From contig JADEYG010000004.1 of the NCBI GenBank assembly GCA_016906335.1, positions 1,277,001 through 1,341,000 of the forward strand: DNA of 64,000 bases. Reading direction: 5' to 3'. Source of the DNA: Novakomyces olei (lineage: Eukaryota > Ascomycota > Novakomycetes > Novakomycetales > Novakomycetaceae). Both the position numbers and the translations under genes were made by a program. How positions within the stretch are numbered: the first letter of the stretch is position 1; the number at the start of each line of letters is the position of its first letter. Of this stretch, positions 33,584 through 45,719 are shown in pieces. The notes beneath the pieces were generated by a model that did no database searches, had not been told where the DNA came from, and was given only the letters and a program-made list of their open reading frames with translations.

Positions 33584-33901
33584 CTAGACTTGTCGGGGTA
33601 AAGGCCCAAATAAATGAACACTGAGCCGCTCATTTTCCGGTACGCTTGACTCAACAGTCAGCTTGTAGTCTAAAAATTAGAAACAATCAATATCCAGAGT
33701 GTAGCCTACCGAGTCGCACAGCTTTATCCAGCTCGCTGCCCTTGATATCGCCCGCAGCCAAAGGCACTGATGGTGTTAAATCCTGGTCCGTTTCTGCTTC
33801 TAATTCATCGATAGAATGTGCCGAAGAATTCGATCTGTCTAGAACATCTTGCTCGTCTGATTGTTAGAGACAAACTAAGACACGACTCTACCTTCTTCCA
33901 T
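33584..33901 (-). CDS. Unrecognised 80-residue protein, three exons
   Basis: A spliced model with consistent phases: exon 1 33901-33892 (10 bases), exon 2 33856-33710, exon 3 33669-33584. It reads MEEDEQDVLDRSNSSAHSID, an acidic Ser/Asp/Glu part, then DIKGSELDKAVRLDYKL, TVESSVPENERLSVHLFGPL and a final PRQV before TAG. Both introns are 35-40 bases, with CTAACAATCAG and TTTCTAATTTTTAG acceptors, just like the confirmed genes here. There is no membrane segment, cysteine motif or signal peptide. The compact C-terminal part suggests a small structured subunit of some complex, but I do not recognise it. A CCCTAA-type motif lies 120 bases upstream of the start. The regular introns are the main reason to believe it is real. 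Confidence 0.55.
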
Positions 33902-34362
33902 TGTGCAATAATCGTCAAACGTGGAGCAACTGGATTTACATTCCGAATATTAGGTTTGTATTTTATTAAATTTGTTATCATGATTGACATCGGTTTAGTA
34001 AACGTGACCAGCGTCTCATTTAACTAACCCTAACTAACCCTGAAAATAATTGTGAATACTGGGCTCTATTATAATAAAATTACATCTAATTTTAAGAGTA
34101 TATCGATATCGTCAAGCTTATTATGCGGTAGGACTATTGTCCGATAATTCTACATATTGTTCAATGCAAGCCATAAATGCAATTGGCCTCGAGCACACGC
34201 GATCTAAACAGATTAAACGAATTAAAGCCAAGATATGAGTAAGCGGTCCCGACCGCCAACAGATATTCTTATAGAAAGTTTCACCGTACGGTTCAAAAAT
34301 GCCCTCTACGATGTAGATGTATTGCGATCCAAACCAGCCAAATTTATTCACTAGACGACAGA
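33902..34362. promoter_or_regulatory. Upstream of the small gene; 3' flank of heme oxygenase; CCCTAA motif
   Basis: Between two minus-strand genes. It carries TAACTAACCCTAACTAACCCT at 34021-34041. A 76-codon open frame at 34121-34351 on the minus strand (starting MNKFGWFGSQYIYIVEGIFE) has an ATG and ordinary composition, but no family match and no splice support. I leave it uncalled. Confidence 0.4.
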
Positions 34363-35352
34363 TTACTGTTGCCCTTCATTGCGCCCAAGATACTGGGACC
34401 TTGCAACAAATATGTAATATAAATAAGCCGCAGACATGAGTGAAACGAGATGCCAAAACCAAAATGAAAGTAGTATATCGTAAAGGTACAATCGCCACGG
34501 AACACGAGTATCTTTGCCAACTGCGTCAATTACCCGTGCATTCCACTGGAAAAGTTCAATTGCCTCTGCGATAATATCGTTGTGTTGTTTACTGTTTAAC
34601 ATTGAGCCAGCAACATCGATACGGTGCCGAATACTGTCGCGCCGGCGGTCTTCATACGCCTTATCGACCGATCCACTTTTGCCCCAAGAAAAGATTTCTA
34701 GCCCTTTAATCTGACCAGAACTGATTTCTCTAGAAATGCCATCCTCACTATCATTTTCGTCTTGGGTATCATTATCATTATCATCATCATCATCATCATC
34801 ATTATCTTTGGGCGCAGCAAACTCCATTCTTTCAGACGCAAAAGGACCCAGCTTCAAAGCTTTGGATAACCGGTAGCGTACGATTCGTCCACCTGCAAAA
34901 AGCCCCAAATACATTAAATGGACATATGCAATAATAATGTGAGGCCTTTTATCAATAGCGTTTTGCATACGTTCCATATACTCCGCCACGATGGGAACTG
35001 CTACCATCTCGGGCGCCGGCACAGCCAATTGGCCATAGTGGTAAACCAAGTCGCGTCTACATTTATCTAATCGCAAATCCGATTGATCATAGAGCGCAGC
35101 CAAGCTAGATGCCACTTGAGGGTCGACGCTTGGGCGGCGCCCTTCCACAATCGCCACCCACTCTGGCTCAAAGGACGAATAAACCGAAGAAAATGCTAGC
35201 AACAGTTCTCGATATACTCGAGGATCGCGCAGAGCTACTGCAATTTTCAGAGACGCGAGCCGGTTATTCGTGTCGTGCGCCGCTATAAGGGTTAAACAGG
35301 GAAAACGTGTTCACTTGCTTTTGGTTGCCTGCCGGATCTCGTCACACAGCAT
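34363..35352 (-). CDS. HMX1: Heme oxygenase with C-terminal membrane anchor (Hmx1-like)
   Basis: Degrades heme to biliverdin, CO and iron; tail-anchored in the ER in yeasts. Two exons: 35352-35319 and 35282-34363, about 317 residues. The splice gives IRQATKTAAHDTNNRLASLK; the His near residue 15 corresponds to the proximal heme ligand in the EATKEVH block of HO-1. FSSVYSSFEPEW aligns with YHIYVALEEE, and AYVHLMYLGLFAGGRIVRY with the HO signature YLGDLSGG. An acidic insert (Asp/Asn run from GAT repeats near 34770-34805) interrupts the middle. Residues about 285-307 form a hydrophobic anchor (LLSFWFWHLVSLMSAAYLYYI). The single intron is 36 bases and appears to use a GCAAGT donor. The nearby GT donor would lead to an early stop. 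Confidence 0.85.
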
Positions 35353-35823
35353 TCTGCAACAAATTGCGCACTGGCAGAAAATTAAATATTTAATAAAAAT
35401 AATATTATTATATAAACAAAACAGTATCAGAATATATCTGTAACTACTCCACAAAAAGTATATCGGACATAAAAATAAAACGTGCTTGTAAAAGTCAACG
35501 ACGTCATACAGTAGACTACAAGACAATTATACGTAATCCATACAAAAATCTAAATTTCTGTCTTCCATACAATTTATCGTCATTTTTTTTTAATTCAATT
35601 TGTATATATAATTTCTAACTAGATATACAAATTGTATTTATATTCTTCCGCCATGTACTGTTTTACTATATTTTATATTTTTATGCTTTATGCTTTTATG
35701 CTTTATACTTTTAGGCCTTAAATTCTTTTGCTTTATTATTGCCATATATATATTCCATCTACAAGGCCTTGAGCAATCAATCATCTGCTCTCTAATCCTC
35801 ATCTAATCCAACCCTCATCTACT
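35353..35823. other. Intergenic, upstream of heme oxygenase; AT-rich
   Basis: AT-rich, with tandem TTTTATGCTTTATGC/TTTTATACTTTTAGG-like units at 35680-35735. It also has a CATCTAATCCAACCCTCATCTA direct repeat near the SEC18 stop (35790-35830). No gene seen. Confidence 0.35.
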
Positions 35824-38106
35824 CTAACCCAACATTGAACCTTCCAGTAAATCGATAAACCGTGCTGCTGAATCATCGTCTTGCCGGGCAGTTTCAGCAA
35901 TCGTAAGAATCTTGGAAATACCCACACCGATGCGATTCTGTTCCAGCCGGCTGTGGAAATGCTCGACAACAGCCTTGCGTGTTTTCCCATCAAACAGCTC
36001 GATTGAGCTCAAGATTGTATCCAGCTCCTGTACAGTCGCTACATTAGGCACTGGGATATCAGCATCAAAGCAGGAAAGCATATCCATTTGCGAGAGGATT
36101 GTACGTTCTGCTGTCGTTGCCAGTATCAGCAGTCTCCTGCCCTTTGGCGGCTGCCTTCGGAGCAGTACCATGAGCGCCTGTAGCACTGTATTAGAAAACC
36201 TGGGACCCACGTTAACCCAGTCTAATAGTCGCTCCAACTTGTCCACTACAACAACACTCAAAGGCGACTTGTAGCTGTCCTCAAAGACGCGAGAAATATG
36301 TGCAACTTTTTGTGACTCAGACATGCCAATCATGTTCTCTGGAGAAATAAGTTTGATGAAGGGAAAATTTGAACGAAGGGCAATTGTTGCGGCCAGAGCA
36401 GTCTTTCCTGAACCAACAGGACCATGGAGCAAGACAGAGACGAGTGGAGTATTACGTGAGTTTCGTACTTGCTCAACAAACAAGCTGCCTTCAGCCAGAA
36501 TTTCTCTAATGTGCGGTCCAAATTCTATTATTCCAGTACGCACACACGTCTGTAGCTCTTCCTCGCTCACTCCAAAGGCCGGGTGCACTTCGTCCAGAGC
36601 GTGCATAAAATCTGCACGTGTAATCTTCATGTTCTCCACGTCCTTACTTATCCCCGCAATTGTTCCCACTTTAACATGGCGATTGAAGGCAAAAGAGCTC
36701 GCGCTTTTGATCAGCCCGCTAATCTCTGCTCCACTAAAATTCTTGGTTTGAGCTGCCAACTCGTCCAGGCTCACATCGTCCGCCAGCATATGGTTCTTGG
36801 ACATTTTAGCTGTATGGATTTTAAGGATCTGTTTACGGCCAGCCTCGTCAGGCAGGGAAATTTCAACGTGCACCTCCAGCCGGCCGGGACGCAGCAAAGC
36901 TTCGTCAATCATGTCTTTACGATTAGTCATGCCGATAACCAGAATATTGTTTAATTGATCAACACCGTCCATCTTTGCCAGCAGCTGGTTGACTACCTGA
37001 TCGCCTGTGCCCGTACTATCGCCACGCGATCCACGCTGCTTGCAGATAGCGTCCAGCTCGTCAAAGATGATAATATGCAGACCGCTTTCGTCGCCCTTTT
37101 CACGGTACTCTTTCTCCGCATCGGCAAAGAGCTTTCTAATGTTTTCCTCACTCTGCCCGACAAACTTGTTTAAAATTTCCGGTCCGTTGACAATTTTTGG
37201 TTCACGAGCATTCAGCATTTTGCCTATTTGCCGGGCAATAAGCGTTTTACCCGTGCCCGGTGGTCCGTACAGCAAGATACCCTTTACGTGTTGGATTCCA
37301 ATCTTCTCCACCAGTCCAGGAGGAAAAATTCGGCTGGCAAAAGCACGACGAAATATAGCAGAGAACTCGCTGTCGAGCCCACCGATACCCATATTCTCAA
37401 ACTTGAAATCAGGCTGGATAATAGCATTAGCAGCTGGCCGGCGAGAACTGGCTTTCAGCCTTAGTTCAGAGTCACCGGAGCGGAAAAAGTTTACAAGTGT
37501 ATGCGAAGTAAGGATTCCTCGCTGCATAGGATCCGACGTCTGAACCCCGGAGCCATGTGTGCTGTCAAAACTGAGATCGGTGAGCTGAACAGTGCGGATT
37601 ATTGCCTTCAAGTTGTACGATTTAAAGTCAAAGACCAGCTTTTGCATCGGAGCAAAAGGCTGCCGATCAAAGCTGCGCTTAAACATGTTTGCCATCTCGT
37701 CCTGATCAAACTGCTGATCCGTCGTACGCGTTCGGGACAGGAACCCGACTTCCACGTCAATAGTCTCCAAGTACGGCCGTGGTTGGCTTTCAAGCGCGTT
37801 AAACGCAGACACTGTAACCTCCTGGTTAAGCGACCACCCGGCCCACTCTCGCTGCATCATGCCCGTGCCCAGGAAGCCCTGTGGCTGGTTCGCACGCACC
37901 TGGGTCTTGAACACAAAGGCGTCATCGCACATAATGTAGCCCTCACCGAAATCAGCCGGGTTTACACTGATACAGTTTGTGATTGCGTCCTGTGTGCTTG
38001 TGCCTTTGGCCACACGGAAGACGCGCCGTGTCCCGTTACGGGCCACCACGGGCTTCTCATCGTACCCGGGCTCGTGAGCGTGTGATCTGGAGCCGCGTCC
38101 AAACAT
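35824..38106 (-). CDS. SEC18: Vesicle-fusion ATPase Sec18 / NSF
   Basis: AAA+ ATPase that disassembles SNARE complexes with alpha-SNAP (Sec17). Single exon, 760 residues from the ATG at 38106 (the frame runs further upstream but without ATG and through a repeat). The N domain is recognisable by NPADFGEGYIMCDDAFVFKT. The D1 AAA module has GPPGTGKT (about residue 282), DELDAICKQRGSRGDSTG (about 350) and an arginine-finger region. FGVSEEEL leads into D2, which has GPVGSGKT (about 561) and VVVDKLERLLDW; the latter is a degenerate Walker B, as usual for the low-activity D2 of NSF. It ends LLEGSMLG. The length equals the family norm. Confidence 0.97.
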   Translation of the reverse strand: MFGRGSRSHAHEPGYDEKPVVARNGTRRVFRVAKGTSTQDAITNCISVNPADFGEGYIMCDDAFVFKTQVRANQPQGFLGTGMMQREWAGWSLNQEVTVSAFNALESQPRPYLETIDVEVGFLSRTRTTDQQFDQDEMANMFKRSFDRQPFAPMQKLVFDFKSYNLKAIIRTVQLTDLSFDSTHGSGVQTSDPMQRGILTSHTLVNFFRSGDSELRLKASSRRPAANAIIQPDFKFENMGIGGLDSEFSAIFRRAFASRIFPPGLVEKIGIQHVKGILLYGPPGTGKTLIARQIGKMLNAREPKIVNGPEILNKFVGQSEENIRKLFADAEKEYREKGDESGLHIIIFDELDAICKQRGSRGDSTGTGDQVVNQLLAKMDGVDQLNNILVIGMTNRKDMIDEALLRPGRLEVHVEISLPDEAGRKQILKIHTAKMSKNHMLADDVSLDELAAQTKNFSGAEISGLIKSASSFAFNRHVKVGTIAGISKDVENMKITRADFMHALDEVHPAFGVSEEELQTCVRTGIIEFGPHIREILAEGSLFVEQVRNSRNTPLVSVLLHGPVGSGKTALAATIALRSNFPFIKLISPENMIGMSESQKVAHISRVFEDSYKSPLSVVVVDKLERLLDWVNVGPRFSNTVLQALMVLLRRQPPKGRRLLILATTAERTILSQMDMLSCFDADIPVPNVATVQELDTILSSIELFDGKTRKAVVEHFHSRLEQNRIGVGISKILTIAETARQDDDSAARFIDLLEGSMLG

Positions 38107-38657
38107 GGTCAAAGTGCCGTTTTGGTAGGAGCAGTAGGCTGCTATACTCCAAGTACGTAGATCAAAGTAGGATAAGTACGAGCGGATAAAGTAGAATAAG
38201 TACGAGCGGATAAAGTAGGATAAAGTACGGTAGGCCAAAGTAGGATAAGTGCGGGCGGATAAAGTAGGAGGTAGCGTATTATGGACTAACGTACGTTGTG
38301 GCGCTACGTGTACGTTCCAAGCAAGGTTAGGTGTATAAATATGTATAGCGCAAATATAAGAATACTTCTACAGTACGAGACTATAAAGAGCAGTATGGAA
38401 ATAGAGTCTGAACTTGCCATCACGACGTTCTTCTACTTTAAACATTATTCAACATTTATTTTTGTACATATTTTTTGTACATATTTTTTAGACTTTATTC
38501 TTTAGACTACGATATTTTGTACATATTGTACGTTGCTATATAAGTTTTGACTAATTCTAACTTTGTACAGCGATTTTTTATACATTAGATCCAACTTTTG
38601 CTTATCGCATTACTCTTGTAAAATCGCTGAATAACAGTGTCACCATCGGCCGCAGAT
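38107..38657. promoter_or_regulatory. Divergent promoter region SEC18 / PRP22 with 24-bp repeat
   Basis: Shared 5' space of the minus-strand SEC18 and plus-strand PRP22 genes. It holds a tandem repeat at 38163-38269 and T-rich sequence with repeated TTTTTGTACATATTTTT at 38455-38530. No consensus site is certain. Confidence 0.4.
38163..38269. repeat. 24-bp tandem repeat AAAGTAGGATAAGTACGAGCGGAT
   Basis: About four to five imperfect copies directly upstream of SEC18. Each unit carries AAGTAGGATAAGTAC, so the array repeats a possible factor site. Spacing to the SEC18 ATG is about 60-160 bases. Confidence 0.8.
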
Positions 38658-41600
38658 ATGGATGAGCTTGACGAGCTCGAGTATTTGTCGGCGGTGGCTA
38701 AAGTGACATCGGAAATCGCGAATCACACAGGTAAGTTGGGTGTCTTTGCCTTTGTGGTCAATATTTTCTGTTTCCATTTGAGTATCTTTTCTATTAGTTT
38801 ATCTTTGCAGTCTTTTATCTTTGAGTCTTTTTCTTCGAGTCTTTTCTTGATCTAATCGCCAACAGGTATAAACGACAAAACGCTGGCCGAGTTCGTTATC
38901 AGCCTGCACGACGAATCACGCAGTTTTGCTGATTTCCAGCGTCGCCTGAACGATGCAGGATCAGAATTTTCACAGGCTTTTGTTGAGAGCCTGGATACTC
39001 TGATCCTCAGGCTGCGGCCTTTATCTGCGCATAGACGCGGCACAGAAAAGTCGGTGGGCAAGACTGCCCGTGAAAACGGCATAGAAAACGGACACAACGC
39101 CTCGGACGTGGACTCAAAGACGGGCAAGACTCGAGTGTTCAAGGGACTCTCTATCCCAGACGGAGTTCCAGAGTCTGTACTAGTAGACGACGAGAAGGCC
39201 GGCTATTATCATGTCGGCGATAAAGCTGGCAAGGAGAGGCAGAGGCATTCAAACGGACGCGCTGAGCCTGAAAACCCTAACCGGCGGGACAGGTATTCGA
39301 GCAAAAGAGACGGGTTGAGCCGGAACGAAGATGAAGCAAGTGACAGAGCGACACATAAACGGTCGTACGACGATTACCGCGGCAGAGAAAGGCAAAAGAC
39401 GAACGGCTCGAGACGCGACCGGTACGGGAGAGACGATCACGGCAGATCTTTCCGATCATCGCCTTCGCCTTCTCGGACCCGTACCCGATCACGGTCGCCT
39501 CGGCGCCGGGACAGTTTTACGGACCCTCCAGCGTCTGTGGACGAGGCGCCACAGCTGTACAAAGTTTATCCAGGCGTGATTAAAAACGTGACGGATTTTG
39601 GATGCTTTGTCGGCCTCAGCGGATTGGCACAGAGACGTGATGGACTGGTGCATATAAGCAATATAGTAGCCGACTCCCGGCCATCAGACCCGAGGGATAT
39701 AGTGTCGAAAGGCCAAAGGGTCTATACGAAAATTATTAAAATCGACGAAGCAACCGGCAAAATTGGTCTGTCCATGAAAGAAGTGGATCAAAGTACGGGG
39801 GTCGATTTGAACCCTCGCAAACGAGTTGACCTGTACAAGTTTTACGGCTATGATGATAATGGAAACGAGAGCAACAACGACAACGCTAATAATTACAATA
39901 ATAATGGCAATCTGAATAACAATCGGCCTAGAAAACGATTGACTTCACCAGAAATTTGGGAATTAAAACAGCTCGTTGCTTCAGGAGCCTTACCGGCAAC
40001 AGCAATTGCCGGGTACGAGGACGATTTCTCACTGGCGGTTAGTGGCGAGGTCCCTCTGGAAGTTGAAGAGGCGGTGGACGTGGAAGTCCGTGAAGATGAG
40101 CCCGCGTTTTTAGCAGGTCAAACTCGGCAAAGTCTACAGCTGAGTCCAATCAAGGTTATAAAGGCCCCGGATGGATCAATGAACAGGGCAGCAATTTCCG
40201 GAACGTCATTGGCCAAGGACAGGCGGGATGAGAGGGATAAGCAAGTGAGGGAACAGGCGGCACGTGAGCAGCAAGAACGACGGGAATCGCAAGAGGCAGC
40301 GTGGCAAGATCCCATGGCTGCAAATACTAACCCTAACCCTAACAGCTTCTCTCACAATAACCCTAACCCTAATTCCAACCGGGGTGCGCAATCGTCGATG
40401 CCGGCGTGGAAACAGGCGCTTTTCCAGCCCGATAAGAACAAGGCAGCTACTACAGGCAAACGTTCGCAAATGACGATGAGGGAGCAGAGGGAATCGCTCC
40501 CCGTTTTCCAGCTGCGTGAAGCCTTTCTACAAGCAATAGAGGCGAATCAGCTGCTTATTGTTGTTGGGGATACCGGTTCCGGGAAGACTACACAGCTAAC
40601 ACAGTTCCTAGCGGAAGCCGGTTTTGCTCGGTCGGGTAAAATCGGGTGCACTCAGCCAAGGCGGGTGGCAGCCATGTCTGTGGCTAAACGTGTAGCGGAA
40701 GAAGTCGGGTGCCGACTGGGTGGGGAAGTCGGGTACACTATCCGCTTCGAGGACTGTACGAGCCCGGCGACGCGTATTAAATACATGACAGACGGGATGT
40801 TGCAGAGGGAATGTCTGCTTGATCCCGATTTGCGTCAATATTCTGTAATTATTTTGGATGAAGCGCACGAGCGTACAATTGCTACTGATGTCCTCTTTGG
40901 ATTATTGAAAAAATCGGTTAAGCGTCGGCCCGATTTGAAGGTTATTATTACTTCAGCTACACTGGACGCGGAGAAGTTCTCCTCGTTTTTCTATGATTCC
41001 CCAATCTTTACGATTCCCGGCCGTACTTTTCCCGTTGAGGTTATGTACACTCGGGAACCCGAGTCAGATTACCTTGATGCCGCCCTGGTTACGGTTATGC
41101 AGATCCATCTTTCAGAACCTGCTGGCGATATTCTCCTCTTTCTAACAGGACAGGAAGAAATAGATACTTCCTGTGAGATTTTGTATGAGCGAATGCGAGC
41201 CCTGGGCTCCTCTGTCCCTGAGCTAATAGTTCTCCCGGTTTATTCCGCTCTGCCGGCAGAGATACAGGGCCGTATATTCGACCCGGCTCCTCCTGGAGCG
41301 AGAAAAGTCGTGATTGCCACTAATATTGCAGAGACATCGATCACGATTGATGGGATCTACTACGTCGTTGACCCCGGTTTTGTAAAGCAAAATTGTTACG
41401 ATGCAAAACTGGGCATGGACTCGCTCGTGATTACCCCAATTTCCCAAGCCCAGGCTCGGCAGAGAGCCGGCCGAGCAGGGAGAACGGGCCCGGGCAAGTG
41501 CTTTAGGCTGTATACTGAATCGGCGTACAGGAACGAGATGCTGCCGAACCCAGTACCCGAAATTCAGAGACAAAACTTGTCTCATACTATCCTTATGCTT

Positions 41601-42491
41601 AAAGCCATGGGCATAAACGATTTACTGCATTTCGATTTCATGGACCCCCCACCGATGCAGACAATGATTGCTGCCCTGGAGAATCTCTATGCTCTGGCTG
41701 CCTTGGACAGCGAGGGTTTACTGACAAGACTCGGCAGGAAAATGAGCGATTTCCCCATGGAGCCGCCCATGGCTAAAGTGCTGATTGCCAGTGTTGATCT
41801 GCAGTGTAGTGAGGAGATGATGGCAATCGTCGGAATGCTTTCCGTGCAAACCATATGGTATCGGCCCCGGGACCGGCAGCAGCAGGCTGATGCTAAACGA
41901 GCCAAATTTGCTTACGGAGAAAGCGATCATTTGACCCTGTTGGCAGTCTACAATGCTTGGAAGCAGCACAACTGCTCTGACAGCTGGTGCTATGAGAATT
42001 TCGTGCAAGCAAGGAGCATGAAACGTGCTCAAGACGTTCGCAAGCAGCTTGTCGGGCTGATGGAACGGTACCGCCATCCGATAACAAGCTGTGGTCGGGA
42101 AACGGACCGAGTACTCAAGGCCCTTTGCTCCGGGTTTTTCCGAAACGTGGCTAAAAAGGATGCCCACGAGGGAAACTACACGACCGTTCCCGAGGGAACG
42201 CCTGTCTACTTGCACCCGAGCGGAGTGCTCTTTGGCAAGTCACCCGAGTGGGTAATGTACCACGAACTCATTATGACCACCAAGGAGTTTATGCATACCG
42301 TCAGTGCCATTAAGCCGCAATGGCTGGTGGAAGCAGCTCCCAATTTTTTCAAACGGACGGATCCCTCCAAGCTGAGCAAGGCGAAAAAGAAGGAGAAAAT
42401 CGAGCCACTGTTCAACCGTGCCGGCGACGACGATTGGCGGATCAGCAAACAGCGGAGGCAAGTCGTAAAGTCGCACAACACCTTTGGATAA
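38658..42491 (+). CDS. PRP22: DEAH-box splicing helicase Prp22 (DHX8)
   Basis: ATP-dependent RNA helicase that proofreads exon ligation and releases mRNA from the spliceosome. Two exons: 38658-38730 and 38866-42491, about 1232 residues. The N-terminus encodes [20 protein letters not shown], then a segment rich in Arg/Asp/Ser. The S1 RNA-binding domain near residues 255-337 ([20 protein letters not shown]) is specific to Prp22 among DEAH splicing helicases. Helicase motifs follow: GDTGSGKT near 592, DEAHE near 689, [28 protein letters not shown] and [12 protein letters not shown]. The C-terminal HA2/OB-fold region contains [16 protein letters not shown]. Between S1 and helicase, two telomere-type CCCTAA repeats are translated as Asn-Pro repeats (about residues 512-528). 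Confidence 0.96.
40327..40374. repeat. Telomere-type CCCTAA repeats inside PRP22
   Basis: Two runs, CTAACCCTAACCCTAAC (40327-40343) and AATAACCCTAACCCTAATT (40356-40374), are translated as NTNPNPN and NNPNPNSN. They lie in the disordered linker before the helicase core. Confidence 0.85.
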
Positions 42492-43288
42492 TGTGCAGAT
42501 TGTCTAGATCGTGTATATAATAAATAGCAATTTTACTATAATAAAGTCTGATCTATAGTAAATTATGCTTTAAAAGACTGGCGAGGGACCGATTGTGAGA
42601 GCAATTGCCGGTACCATCAAACGCTATTAGGACGAGTCTAGACAAGTAGGACGGACAGGTTTAACAAAGCTTCCAAGGATTATGTATTGCTTGTGTAAGC
42701 GTTAGCCCCAAAATACACAGATTTAGCATTTTAATTAAGAGACATGGCAAAATATTTGAATACTATGGATAGTTTGATCAAACATAGATATCTCCAGGTC
42801 AAAATTGTGCCAGAAAGTTGTTGTTTGGCCGAGATACAATTTAATTTTTTGATAACAAGAACCATGCTCTTATTCATTAATGTGTCTAAAGTGCATTTGT
42901 TAATATTATGAACACTAATAATTTTGTTCGTGGTTTCTGCACAAAGCAAAAAGCTACGGTTCCATGGTAAAAAAACACAAAGCAAATATGAAATTAGAAT
43001 GAATATTTTACACTATGAGCAACGATCAAATTTTGTATGTCGGCTTTACCTTTTGAGCACTTGGACTCGCGTCTCTCGATCTATTCATAAAGTTTGACCC
43101 TAGCCCTAACCCTAGCGTTCATCTAATTTTTAATTCACGATAAGCAGAACAAAACATTTTAATTTATCTTTTCATTGGTCTCTAATTCCATAATAATCAC
43201 TCGACAATCAGCACAGATATAGTACGATAAGAATTACGGACGCAATAAACTGCAGATTATTTTCCATCGTCAAGAACCCAATTGCGAA
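42492..43288. promoter_or_regulatory. Intergenic, PRP22 3' flank and LYS1 promoter, CCCTAA motif
   Basis: Separates two plus-strand genes. A telomere-type element ACCCTAGCCCTAACCCTAG lies at 43097-43115, about 175 bases upstream of the LYS1 ATG. No TGACTC-type general-control element was noticed. No other gene. Confidence 0.4.
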
Positions 43289-45361
<2,073 letters not shown>

Positions 45362-45719
45362 ACAATGGCTCAATCACGACGAGAGTGGCTATTAATGTTT
45401 ATCACTAAAGGCAAAACACTGTCGTGAGTAGAATACAGTAGACAAATAATAAAGACTATTTGTAAAAATGAATATACAAATTTGTCGTGACTTTATATGT
45501 AACGGCGTTTAAAAATCTTCCTTTAATCCCGTTAAATAGATATCATGAAACATTAATTAACGATTAGCCTCAGGAGGCATTAAAATATGGTAAAACAAGA
45601 TATTTGTGGGTTGAAAGCTATACAATCAACCCCGAGCCCTCCGTCAGGATTATACGCGTACTATATTATCCTTCTGGAGCGTCAAGTATGGCAGCTTTAA
45701 TGTGCAAATTTTCCCTCCT
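45362..45719. other. Convergent 3' intergenic region (LYS1 / cyclin B)
   Basis: Lies between two facing stops and is AT-rich. It should hold both polyadenylation regions. No gene or repeat of note. Confidence 0.35.

Noticed and set aside
34121-34351. 76-codon minus-strand frame between the heme oxygenase and small genes
   Set aside because: It has an ATG but no family resemblance and no splice sites tying it to a neighbour; the length is within chance for AT-rich DNA.
38107-38238. N-terminal extension of SEC18
   Set aside because: No ATG, and the residues come from the 24-bp promoter repeat; the protein without it has normal NSF length.
40327-40374. Idea that the CCCTAA repeats mark a chromosome end or fusion point
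   Set aside because: The runs are short, embedded in intact conserved genes, and scattered across the window in both orientations.
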